A stretch of 10,984 nt of DNA from Pavlovales sp. CCMP2436 (lineage: Eukaryota; Haptophyta; Pavlovophyceae; Pavlovales). Made by a program: the position numbers and the translations under genes. Positions 1 through 7,217 of the stretch are shown one piece after another. Location: assembly GCA_026770615.1 (NCBI GenBank), contig MU631535.1, positions 68,682-79,665 on the forward strand. Direction: 5' to 3'. A model generated the notes under the pieces. It saw only the letters and a list, made by a program, of their open reading frames with translations. It did no database searches and was not told where the DNA came from. Every line of letters begins with the position of its first letter. The stretch's first letter is position 1.

Positions 1-41
1 CACACACACCCTCCTCTCCCCCAATGCCCCTTGTGTCACAG

Positions 42-2697
42 CGCGCGCTGCCCTCGTCGTGCCTCGTGCTGAGAAAAAAGCGCGGGAAGCACTCGCGGCC
101 GCCGATTTTGAAAGGTGCTTTCCTTTTCCTTCTTTTACGACGTTCATCCCGAAAGCACCTTTCAAAATCAGCGGCAGAGGTGTAAGAAGGACGCTAATGC
201 AAATTTAAAAATTCCTAAATTTTAGAAAGTCCGCCTCCGTCCCGGGGACAATTTTTATATCCTTTTCCCAGGATACCTTAAAATTGCCTAAAATATTAGT
301 AATACTACCCGGACTTGAGACAGACATCCAAAAGACCGGTCATTGAAATTGGCGACCCCCTTATACCCCTACCGTAGGCATTTTATACATCCTTATTGTT
401 ATGTGTTTTTTATATTCATGTCTACCGTTACTATCCGCTGGATCCCCCCCCTTCCCCCCCTTTAACTCTTCAGTCTCCTTCTCTCAAACAAAATATTTTT
501 AAATTGTTTTTAATAGGCTGAGCACAGCGACTGCCGCTGCGTGGGACTCACTCGAGTCGGCACAGCAGGTAATCATAATTACAATTATTATTATTATTAT
601 CATTATCATTATTATTATTATAACACTTGCGCTTTGGTATTGTTAATCACTGTAAACTGTAAACTAGTTTTAACGTGTATTGCTCGTCAACACAGCAGGT
701 AAACACTTGCGCATCCATGTTTTCTTTGGTAAACAGGCAGTGTTGGCGAAGCCTACAAGCAGCCCACTCGGGTAGAAAAACCCGGTCAGCGCTGACCGGG
801 TTTTTCTACCCGAGTGGGCTACTTGAAGGCTTCGCCAACAGGTAGCCAGCATCTGAAAAAAAAAATGAATGAAATGAAATGAAATGAAAGCGCTTACAAA
901 CCTACGACACCCACCCACCACCACACACACCACAGGCGACGCATCAGGCCAAGATCGCGCTTGACCTCGCTCCCCCCGAGCTTCTCACCTCCGATCCCGC
1001 GCGCCTCTCCCTGCTCGCAGACGGTACGCTAGAAATTTAATTTCGATATTTAATTACACCTTATTTCTACATCTCTACATCTCCTCGTTTAGAAATTATA
1101 CATATATATACTACATGTAATTACATTGTATAACGATAGTACGCTACATGTAAGAATTAAATATATTAATTTGATGTGATTAAATTGGATACCAACGGTA
1201 CGCTACACTTAACAATTAGATATTGAAATTAGCTTTAGCAATTATATATATAAATTGGATACCAACGACGTTACATGTGGAAATTAGATGTAATCAAATT
1301 GGATACCGATTGTACGTTAAATACATGTACTCACGTTAATGAATGGGGTTTCTGGCTGGCGGTGTGACAAATCATATATTAAATATGTATAATTTATGTA
1401 TATAACTAAGATCAACTTGACTTGAACTTGACACACCGCCAGCCAGAACTCTCCTTTCATTAGTATCTAAATTAGACGTAAATAAAGTGGATACCGACTT
1501 GTTACGATTACTATTCATTAATATTGGGCGCAGGCGTGATCGATGCTCGCGACTCGCTTGCGCGCGCCCGCCGCGCGTACGACGCTGCGGCCGCCTCTGT
1601 GCACGATGCGGCTTGCAGCTTGAACTCGGGCGAGTTCTCCGCGGGGCTGCGCGATCTGGCGGAGGCCGCGGGGCTGGTACGCTATTCATTATTATGATTA
1701 TTTTATTTATTATTATTATTATTATCATTCTTACTGTTGCTGTTGCTGTTACTGTTACTGTTACTTTACTATAAATATAAATACAAATACAAATAATAAT
1801 AATAGTAGTATTTGTTACAAATATTCTCTTTCAACACTAAAAATAACACTATGCGCCCGCGCCTCATCCAAGCGGCCTGTTACATAGAATATATTATTTG
1901 TCACACCGCCAGCCAGAATCCCCCTGCATTCTAAATATTTCTATTTTCTGTTTATACATTAGACACACAACTTCCAGGACAGTCAGACGCCAGTTTGAAT
2001 CCCTAATATATGTTTATATATATGTAACTATACATGTCTGGCTATAAATATGCATATTTATTTCTTTATATACATATGTATATGTATATGTATATGTATA
2101 TATAACATTTCACAGTCAGGCACCAGCTATAATCCCTATCAGTAATATATATCAAAAGTGCGAGCTCGTATTATATGTGTAAAAATTATATGGATAAAAT
2201 AAGAAATAATGAAATAAACGAGAGCGAGACGAAAGAAAGTGGAAAAGATAGAGGGCTTGGACCTAGCCCCCCCTCCCCTCCCTCCCCCCCTCTTAGTGCG
2301 AGCTCGAAGTCGACGCTGCGTACGAGAGGCTCAGCACCTCGAGGTGCCCTTTCTGAGCAGCGTAGAAGCAGGTGACCCAGTTCCACGGGCACCTCGATGG
2401 GTCGCCTGCTTCTATGCGGCTTCTTGCCGCAGCACCTCGAGGCCCTCCCCTCCCTCAGCAGCCCCGTGAGAAATGATGTTGTGCGAGCTAGAGGTCGACG
2501 CTGCGTACGAGCGGCTCGGCGCGGACCTTTTGCCATGGGCGCGGAGAGGAGAAAGCCCGCCGCAGGCGCGGGGGGGACACGTAGTGGAACACGAGCTCAA
2601 ACGCTGGAGGTACACGCAGTGGAACTGGGCGCTGCACCTACCGCTCGACGCAGCTGCGGTGGAGGCGCGGCTCGGGCTGCTGCAGGAGAACGTTTAA
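42..2697 (+). CDS. 5'-partial multi-exon gene, Ala/Arg/Glu-rich coiled-coil-like protein, function unknown
   Basis: Exons read from the sequence: 42-114, 517-568, 936-1023, 1534-1676 and a terminal exon ending at TAA 2695-2697. The junction phases agree: CACAG/CGCG in; AAAG/GTGCTT then AATAG/GCTG (phase 2); CAGCAG/GTAATC then CACAG/GCGACG (phase 0); GACG/GTACGC then GCAG/GCGTG (phase 1); GGGCTG/GTACGC out (phase 0). The first four exons give 118 residues with long charged helical runs such as EKKAREALAAADFER and LARARRAYDAAAASV. The last exon gives about 70 residues including ELKRWRYTQWNWALHL and ends LGLLQENV. I recognise no domain; the heptad-like A/L/R/E pattern suggests a coiled coil. The exons are GC-rich with GC-ending codons and the introns AT-rich. 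The gene runs off the left edge, so the start codon is not visible. The acceptor of the last exon is unresolved: a copy at 2297 has a good CTTAG acceptor but soon meets TGA, while the intact copy at 2482 is preceded by GTTG, not AG. Confidence 0.65.
98..175. repeat. Inverted repeat over an exon end and its splice donor
   Basis: Positions 98-122 and 151-175 are inverted copies with 24 of 25 bases pairing and a 28-base loop. The left arm is the last 17 bases of exon 42-114 plus the donor GTGCTTTC; the right arm lies in the intron. In RNA the hairpin would bury the 5' splice site AAAG/GTGCTT. Confidence 0.85.
561..712 (+). repeat. Imperfect direct duplication of an exon end with its donor
   Basis: CACAGCAGGTAA occurs at 561-572, where it is the end of exon 517-568 and its donor, and again at 691-702 inside the intron. 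CTCG..TC just upstream is also shared. AACACTTGCGC is repeated at 622-632 and 702-712. The first copy is interrupted by an ATT/ATC microsatellite at about 584-621. Confidence 0.7.
741..840. mobile_element. 100-bp near-perfect palindrome (foldback/MITE-like)
   Basis: The arms 741-790 and 791-840 pair at 48 of 50 positions with no loop, centred on CAGCGCTG. The outer ends are TGTTGGCGAAGCCT and its complement. It lies in the intron 569-935 of the plus-strand gene. Flanking GGCAG and GGTAG could be a decayed target-site duplication, but this is weak. A foldback transposon derivative is the likeliest origin (inference). Confidence 0.8.
1021..1500 (+). repeat. Degenerate tandem array in an intron, interrupted by a MITE
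   Basis: Units of about 45-70 bp share GTACGCTACATGT, then AATTAGAT, then AAATTGGATACC. Copies are visible near 1137-1197, 1198-1256, 1268-1305 and 1466-1500. The first GTACGCTA (1024) is the splice donor of exon 936-1023, and ACGGTACGCTA recurs at 1196-1206. The MITE at about 1335-1463 sits inside the array, so it inserted after the array formed. Confidence 0.6.
1335..1463. mobile_element. MITE with terminal inverted repeats
   Basis: TTCTGGCTGGCGGTGTG at 1350-1366 is perfectly inverted at 1432-1448 (17 of 17). The similarity extends outward imperfectly, from GTTAATGAATGGGG on the left to CTCTCCTTTCATTAG on the right. The AT-rich middle is about 65 bp and there is no ORF. Related ends occur at 1902-1918 and about 10585-10625, so this is a dispersed family. 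No clear target-site duplication was identified. Confidence 0.8.
1687..1766. repeat. ATT/ACTGTT trinucleotide-type microsatellite
   Basis: Runs of ATT are followed by GTTGCT and GTTACT repeats at the start of the intron after exon 1534-1676. Confidence 0.8.
1899..1935 (-). repeat. Solo end of the same MITE family
   Basis: CACACCGCCAGCCAGAA at 1902-1918 is identical to the right inverted repeat of the 1335-1463 MITE, and the following CCCCCTGCATT resembles its outer edge. No partner end is visible nearby, so this is a truncated copy. Confidence 0.65.
1971..2145 (+). repeat. Two direct copies of a second dispersed repeat end, with a TATATG microsatellite between them
   Basis: GACAGTCAGACGCCAGTTTG followed by AATCCCTA is at about 1983-2008. 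A diverged copy, CAGTCAGGCACCAGC followed by AATCCCTATCA, is at about 2114-2141. The same motif occurs inverted near 10360-10390 and forward near 10820-10838. TATATG repeats lie at about 2068-2104. AGTTTGAATCC loosely resembles a Pol III B box, but no tRNA-like fold is visible. Confidence 0.65.
2159..2522 (+). repeat. Repeated 5' edge of the terminal exon (one microcopy and two longer copies)
   Basis: TGCGAGCTCG follows AAAG at 2159-2168 and is followed at once by GTATTA. TGCGAGCTCGAAGTCGACG follows CTTAG at 2297, and TGCGAGCTAGAGGTCGACG follows GTTG at 2482. Copies 2297-2337 and 2482-2522 match at about 36 of 41 bases. Both encode CELEVDAAYERL, but the first then reaches TGA at 2354-2356. 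The palindromic insert at about 2334-2440 lies between them. The plus-strand gene must be spliced through this region, and how is not clear. Confidence 0.75.
2334..2440. repeat. Palindromic insert within the duplicated terminal exon
   Basis: Arms 2360-2379 and 2398-2417 pair at 18 of 20 positions around an 18-base loop. The outer edges both carry CAGCACCTCGAGG (about 2332 and 2430), itself part of a palindrome GCACCTCGAGGTGC. This resembles a small foldback element that split an exon copy. Confidence 0.65.
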
Positions 2698-3107
2698 GCA
2701 CTGCTGCTGGCGTTCAGCCCACAGCTCGCACGCTTCTTCTGAACCAAGGACAGGGAGGACACGGTCGAGTCTCTGTGAGCGTTATTGCGCTGTGCGGTAC
2801 CTAGCTAGAGTTTTATAGCGGTCGTCATTTCGACAACGCACTATTATTATATGTAAACGACGTGTGGCGTGGCGTGCACGCACTTGAGGGTTAAGTTAGG
2901 AGCGATTAATTTAATATTAATCGATGTAAAGTAACTATTCGTCTAGCCTGCACAGGCTGCTAGAATAAATGCCATATTTTGACACCAGCTCTGTGAAACT
3001 AGGAGCTACGTTAGGCATTCTTTTATTATTAATCAACAAAAGCCGCATACATGCAGCAGCGCGATGATAAATTATTCCGTCAATGCAATTAAGAAATACA
3101 GGATTGT
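2698..3107. other. 3' flank of the plus-strand gene; no gene seen
   Basis: This holds the presumed 3' UTR and intergenic DNA. TGTAA pentamers occur near 2853 and 2922; TGTAA is the usual poly(A) signal of green algae, but that use here is inference. Open frames are short and show no codon bias. Confidence 0.4.
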
Positions 3108-3857
3108 AATGAGTCGTGTGCTCGAAGAAGAAGGTACTTTTGATCCGAGTGTTTTTCAACGCCAGGAGCTGGTGAAGACAGTGTCAGGGGACGGCGTAAC
3201 TACTTCTAAATATTCACACAAAGGGGTTGGTTTCGGTCACTCCCTTGAAATATTCACGTCTGCCAACGCTCACCGCTCCCGCGTCTGTGACCAATTTGTC
3301 CATCCCAGCAGCTGCCATCGTGGTCCCGCAGGGACCGAACCCTGATCGACGAATTCGACCCGAAGGTGTCAAATGTGTGACGCAAACAGGTAGAGTTGGC
3401 AAATTATGAGGTGAAATCACATTTAATTATATATTTATACGATTTCCCCTCGCATAACATGCCAATTCTACCTGGTTGCGCCGCATGTACCACCCGTATG
3501 CGAAATGACGATTCGCCGCCCGTTGACAAAGTACCAGACCCTAATATTTCAAATACCATATCCTATATTAAAGGGTCTCTCGGGTCACCCAAAGGACTGC
3601 TAAACCATTTCATATTCAAATGTGAAGCGGTGACGAAATACCGTGTATCAACAACATAGAAACCCGCTCGACCGGTAATCGCTACTCCACTTACTGCTGG
3701 AGCCAGGTATCGGTTGCTGCCGAAATTTAAATCGGTAATATGGTGCGAGTACGACTGTGTGTAAGTTTCTAGTTAAAAGTACGTCCCTGGGAGGATCTCA
3801 CTGGATTTAAGTGTTGAAAAACATTCAGATCCAGGGATCCACCCCGAGCACACGGAT
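3108..3857. mobile_element. Foldback-like region bounded by inverted copies of a dispersed repeat
   Basis: Positions about 3108-3205 are similar to the reverse complement of about 3770-3857. Shared blocks include CGTGTGCTCG and GTGTTTTTCAAC. A second inner inverted repeat pairs 3389-3410 with 3453-3474 (about 18 of 22). The interior (3236-3769) has no recognisable gene; its open frames are short and low in coding signal. The arms are related to 8633-8865. An old insertion with inverted termini is the likeliest reading, though two independent insertions are possible. Confidence 0.5.
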
Positions 3858-3990
3858 ACCGTCCCCACCGCTGATCAGTTCAGCCACACGACGATCGACG
3901 ACTGACGACTCTCGACTGCCACGCTGAGCGACCTCCACTTCTCTCCCTCGCGTCGTCTAAAAAGCAGCACCATCTGCGAGTGCGGCCCAC
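3770..3990 (+). pseudogene. Fragment of a mobile-element small ORF, plus strand
   Basis: One frame reads LSVEKHSDPG, then EHTDTVPT, and ends at TGA 3901-3903. The reverse complement of 8633-8850 reads PSVEKHSDQG, then AEHTDTVPT, then QTHDDR in the same frame. The ORF at 5174-5598 ends QTHDNR. DNA downstream (GTCGTCTAAAAAGCAGC) resembles 5630-5650. The fragment is the left half of the convergent unit whose right half is the minus-strand ORF at 4102-4652. Confidence 0.5.
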
Positions 3991-4030
3991 CTTCGCGCAT
4001 CCCAAACATTACTTCTTCGCTAGCCTGGCT

Positions 4031-4079
4031 CGCATATATTGAGATTTTTGCCCGGGGGCAAAAACCACAAATATATGCG
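4031..4079. repeat. Hairpin between convergent element ORFs (copy 1)
   Basis: CGCATATATT...ATTTTTGCCC at 4031-4053 pairs with 4056-4079, with a 2-base gap between arms and small internal mismatches. It lies about 25 bp beyond the minus-strand stop at 4102 and about 128 bp beyond the plus-strand stop at 3903. The same arrangement occurs at 5717-5751. It could be a bidirectional terminator/3'-end structure or a recombination site (inference). Confidence 0.75.
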
Positions 4080-4101
4080 GCTTATTTGCTGGCCCATTCT
4101 A

Positions 4102-4652
4102 TCACACCCCTTGGCGAGGGTGGGCCTCGGGCGCAGGACTTTGGGTTGCGGGGTATGGCGGGCTTTCTGGCTCATGTTTACGTTTTGAAGACTTTGAGCT
4201 TGCTGGCTCATGTTTGGTTTTAGGTTCTTTGTCGCCCGAGTGGTGTGACAGCGTGAGTGACTGGCCGGTTTCAAGGGCCCGTTTGGTTGCTGAGCACAGT
4301 GTGCGTGAGAGGTGCATGAATATGAAGGACTTGTCATGGATCAGTGCGTGCATGCGTGACGGGCCTGCTGCGGATTCGTGGTTTATTGCAGGACTGGCTG
4401 GTCCTGTTTTGGGTTCGGTGGGACTGGCTGCTCCTGGTAGAATGAGGTTTTGGTTCGAGACGGTCTCTGGTTGCGTTTTTCCACGTTTGATGTGCGTAAG
4501 CGTTGCTGGCCTCGGCTGGGCCTGAGTGCGGGCAGGATTTCCCGTAATATTTTCAGCTGCTCCGGGTGTTTTAATCGCCTAAATGTTGGCATATATTCCT
4601 GTGTGAACAGGGTCTTGGCTGCTTTTGCTACCGCAGCCGTGTTTGCATGCAT
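4102..4652 (-). pseudogene. Gag-like ORF of a retroelement, apparently frameshifted
   Basis: Two overlapping minus frames look coding. The upstream frame (ATG at 4652, TAA at 4383) contains TFRRLKHPEQLKILREILP and then a Q/P/R-rich stretch. The second frame is open from about 4580 to its stop at 4102 and contains KRALETGQSLTLSHH, the basic patch SSKSSKRKHEPESPP and a PEAHPRQGV end. A basic, Pro-rich tail is typical of gag or nucleocapsid-like proteins. The tail is related to that at 5777-5959. No reverse transcriptase, integrase or recombinase was seen nearby, so the element type is not determined. The frame change may be an indel or an unseen intron. Confidence 0.5.
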
Positions 4653-4898
4653 CGGTAGGGCATTTTAAAGAGCAATAAGCATGTCCCTTGTGTAGCAACT
4701 CGTGTCAACAGACTAATTCGAAATCCGGACTCGGCCGAATCCGGGGCAAATGCCAAACAAAGGTAGTTTGCGAACTGGCGCAGTTTGCTGTCCCCATCGT
4801 ATCTCCTATCGAGATGCCTGGAGTCTAGCCTAACTAGGATAAGCGAATTGGTTGGTTAAAAACTAGTTTACAGTTTACACTTCTTGTCGCATTGGTGA
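4653..4898. other. No gene seen; small palindromes
   Basis: CCGGACTCGGCCGAATCCGG near 4736-4755 is a near-palindrome. AAAACTAGTTTACAGTTTACA at 4858-4878 matches, in inverted orientation, about 649-669 in the intron of the plus-strand gene, which points to a shared repeat. Confidence 0.4.
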
Positions 4899-4927
4899 AT
4901 CGCCCTAGCCGGCAAGGGATTCACCAA
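4892..4927. repeat. Small inverted repeat
   Basis: TTGGTGAATCGC at 4892-4903 pairs with GGGATTCACCAA at 4916-4927 (11 of 12) around a 12-base loop. Confidence 0.7.
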
Positions 4928-5033
4928 AAACATTGCCCTGCTCCAGCAGATGATGTCTATGATTACTGCCATGAATAGAAATCACAAGCCCGCCGGGTCC
5001 ATATCTGGGTACGCCTGTTCTGTTTTTCATTGA
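4899..5033 (+). pseudogene. Short ORF remnant, possibly from a retroelement
   Basis: The frame between TGA 4896-4898 and TGA 5031-5033 reads through KGFTKNIALLQQMMSMITAM and a Gly/Ser tail. LLQQMMSMITAMN resembles the helical, Met/Gln-rich tail of some gag-like proteins, but the stretch is only 44 residues with no motif that identifies it. Confidence 0.25.
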
Positions 5034-5173
5034 TCTCAGGCGCTATTTTTGAGCATGGATCATCAGTTTGTACCCAGCTCCAGCCGATCGCTGACGCGAG
5101 TACACCGCCTCAATCCGCATGCCACTGCTACACGCCACAATGTAGCTACAGGTCCACGCCACCGCCACCGATC

Positions 5174-5598
5174 ATGGAGGGCTACAATGACGACCAACTT
5201 GAACGGCCAGTCATCGACGCTGCCACCGTCGCCATCGAGCCCGCCGCCACCGTCATTGCTGCCGAGCCCACCGCCGAGCACACCGCCGAGCACACCGCCG
5301 CTCTCGCCGCTCTCGCCGGCCAGGTGAGTCTCACTGCCATGTCACGCTGCCACGTCTCACTGCCACATCTCAATGCCACGTCCCCCCCCCCCTCCCCCTT
5401 CTATCATCTTCACCCCCCCCATCCCTCCCTGTTTGTTAGCTCGAGAGCAAGAGTGAGCTTGCGATAGAAAAGGAGAAAACTGCTGCGATGAGAGGCCAGC
5501 TCGCAGTTAACCGGGCAGCTCTGGATGATGCCAGGGAGCGATTCGCCGCCGCCGCCGCCGCCACCGCTAAGACTAATCAGACACACGACAATCGATGA
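5174..5598 (+). CDS. Small two-exon coiled-coil protein of a mobile element
   Basis: ATG at 5174 opens exon 1 (to 5323). The donor GGCCAG/GTGAGT at 5323/5324 is followed by a pyrimidine-rich 116-bp intron and the acceptor GTTAG/CTCGAG, with exon 2 at 5440-5598 and stop TGA 5596-5598. Both exons join in phase 0 to give 102 residues. The N-terminal half is acidic and Ala/Thr-rich with an AEHT duplication; the C-terminal half is helical (KSELAIEKEKTAAM, NRAALDDARERFAAA) and ends QTHDNR. The frame is open upstream of the ATG to about 5030, so an earlier start or exon is possible. The end resembles frames at 3880-3903 and 8700-8750 (minus), so this belongs to a dispersed element. The function is unknown; a structural or gag-like role is inference. 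Confidence 0.55.
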
Positions 5599-5716
5599 CT
5601 CTCTGATTCCAACCGGCCGCTGTGCCTCTCGCTCGTCTCAAAATGCAGCTCGCCTGCGCACGTGCCGCACCTGTAGCACATAATAAACAGACAAATAACC
5701 TCCGATAGCCTCCACA

Positions 5717-5751
5717 GTGTGGTTCTTGTCAACGAGGGGCAAGAATCACAC
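5717..5751. repeat. Hairpin between convergent element ORFs (copy 2)
   Basis: GTGTGGTTCTTG at 5717-5728 pairs with CAAGAATCACAC at 5740-5751 (11 of 12) around an 11-base loop. It has the same position relative to flanking ORFs as the hairpin at 4031-4079, and shares GGGGCAA.AA..CACA with it. Confidence 0.75.
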
Positions 5752-5776
5752 GGTGGGGGCTCATTGTGGTCTCGGT

Positions 5777-5959
5777 CTACCCCACCCCTTCAGGAGGATG
5801 GGCCTCGGGCTCAATATGTTGGGGTGTGTTTTCGGGGCATTGTTCCTCTCTCCTTTTCTTGCGCTTTTGGCGCGCCTCTGCTGGCTGCTGGGGTGTGCGG
5901 GCCTGTGTCGCTGCTTTTGCATCATCACACCACGCACTACACGGCCGGGTGTGCGTGGT
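5777..5959 (-). pseudogene. Gag-like basic tail related to 4102-4652
   Basis: The minus frame from about 5959 to TAG 5777-5779 has DDAKAATQ, then the basic patch KRKKRREE, then PEAHPPEGVG. The other copy has SKRKHEPE and then PEAHPRQGV at the matching place. The upstream continuation is broken by an in-frame TAG near 5960. Overlapping open frames on both strands here are longer but lack this match. Confidence 0.5.
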
Positions 5960-6642
5960 CTATGTTGCTGCTTTGGGCTGCGTGGATGAGCGCATAGCAC
6001 GGTGGTGGGGGGCTCTGATGGCGGTCGGTTCGCTATTGTCTGTGGGGGGGGGCGCGTCGTGTGAGTCCGCTTCCGTTCCACGGCCGACTGTTGTGTCTGG
6101 TCCAGCTCTTCTACGCCTGCGGATCCAACGCGAGCGAAGCTGGTGGCTAGCGTTACCGTCACATGCGGTGCGATAGCGCAAACGCACGGAGCAGACGGTG
6201 GCAGCCAGACCCGAGGAGTGAGCCCGCCCTCCGGCTCCTGCTATGAACTCACCTGCCTGATCGTCGATTGCTCAGTAGTTTCAGTCGCCCAATTCTTTAC
6301 TTAAGTTTTTTGTCCCTTTAATTAACACACCCGCAAACGCCCTTGGCGTTGAGGGAGGTGGATTTCATGATATCTGCAGTGGGAGGGGGCGCTCAGCCTC
6401 CCTGAGCAGCAATCAGCCTTGCTTGATGAAGATGGTTACACTGTGTGTGCTCGACTGGTAGCCACATGACGACGCAGCCCACGATGCGCCGCCTGATATT
6501 AGTGAGTGATATGACGGAGATGCGACCCCCGTTTGATGATGCACGTGAATGCGATCTCCAAATGCCGCGAGCAGGTTGGACGACACGTTGCAGCAGCGTG
6601 CCGTACATCGGCTTTCATCGGATCGAATCGGATCGAGCGCTG
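5960..6642. other. GC-rich stretch without a supported gene
   Basis: Several overlapping open frames of 70-140 codons exist on both strands, as expected by chance in GC-rich DNA. None has a convincing domain, splice pattern or match inside the window. A short hairpin AACGCC/GGCGTT lies near 6336-6350. Some of this is probably the upstream part of the degenerate element ending at 5777. Confidence 0.35.
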
Positions 6643-7030
6643 TTAGCATTGGTTGGACCCAGGATCCGTGGCGGCCGGCGTCGATGGCTTTGGCGGTGGC
6701 GCAGCTGTGCTCGCCTTGTCCTTCTTGCCCGATGCCCGCGGTCCTCAGCTTCACCTTGTGGCTGGAAAGCACGTGCGGCTTCTTCTGCTGCGCGTGCGAG
6801 TGGTGCTGCGAGTGCTGCTGTTGGCATGCCTTGAGCAAGGTAGCGCGGATTGTTCTGCGCGCGTTCCAGCACCAGATCGGTCAACGAGGAATCCGTCGAC
6901 GGCGGATCGGGCCGTCGACTTCCGGGTTGGAAGTGCGGTGCCTTCTTCCCCATCTCGCAGTTCCGTATTGAATGCGACTGCAGCTGCGCGCGGAAGACCT
7001 CCAGGGACGTCGATGCCGTCATGCAGTATG
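6643..7030 (-). pseudogene. Degenerate gag-like ORF with frame changes
   Basis: On the minus strand one frame gives TSLEVFRAQLQSHSIRN and SLTDLVLERAQNNPRYLAQ. A second gives QQKKPHVLSSHKVKLRTAGIG. A third gives GKKDKASTAAPPPKPSTP, ending at TAA 6643-6645. A single extra G in GGGCAAGAAG would explain the second shift. Taken in order they look like one Lys/Pro-tailed, gag-like protein broken by two frame changes. No homologous copy is in the window, so the product type is inferred from composition only. Confidence 0.4.
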
Positions 7031-7217
7031 CTGACATCAAGGTCCAGGGAGGTCGCGCACATCATATTAACTTCAGTTACTTTCACATATATGTAAAAAA
7101 ACCTATTCATATCTCATTTAGTTATTATTTGCATTACCCCTCTTCATTAATGTATTGCTCGGATTTCACATCGACACGTAAGCCCTCCGCCACCGGGCAC
7201 TCGACACTCACTGACAC

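Noticed and set aside
670..933. 87-codon minus-strand ORF
   Set aside because: It spans the 741-840 palindrome and AT/GT simple sequence inside an intron; no coding signal.
1852..1878. GC-rich island as a missing exon of the plus-strand gene
   Set aside because: No AG acceptor before it and no GT donor after it.
1983..2008. tRNA-derived SINE (B-box-like AGTTTGAATCC)
   Set aside because: No A box at the right distance and no T-arm pairing; the motif behaves as a repeat end.
2397..2804. 135-codon plus-strand ORF overlapping the terminal exon
   Set aside because: It is a shifted frame of the exon ending at 2697; its Arg/Gly/Ala-rich product reflects GC-rich DNA, and the other frame has better protein character.
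6445..6971. Several long plus-strand ORFs
   Set aside because: Antisense or shifted shadows of GC-rich minus-strand gag-like sequence; Cys/Trp/Arg-rich products with no domain.
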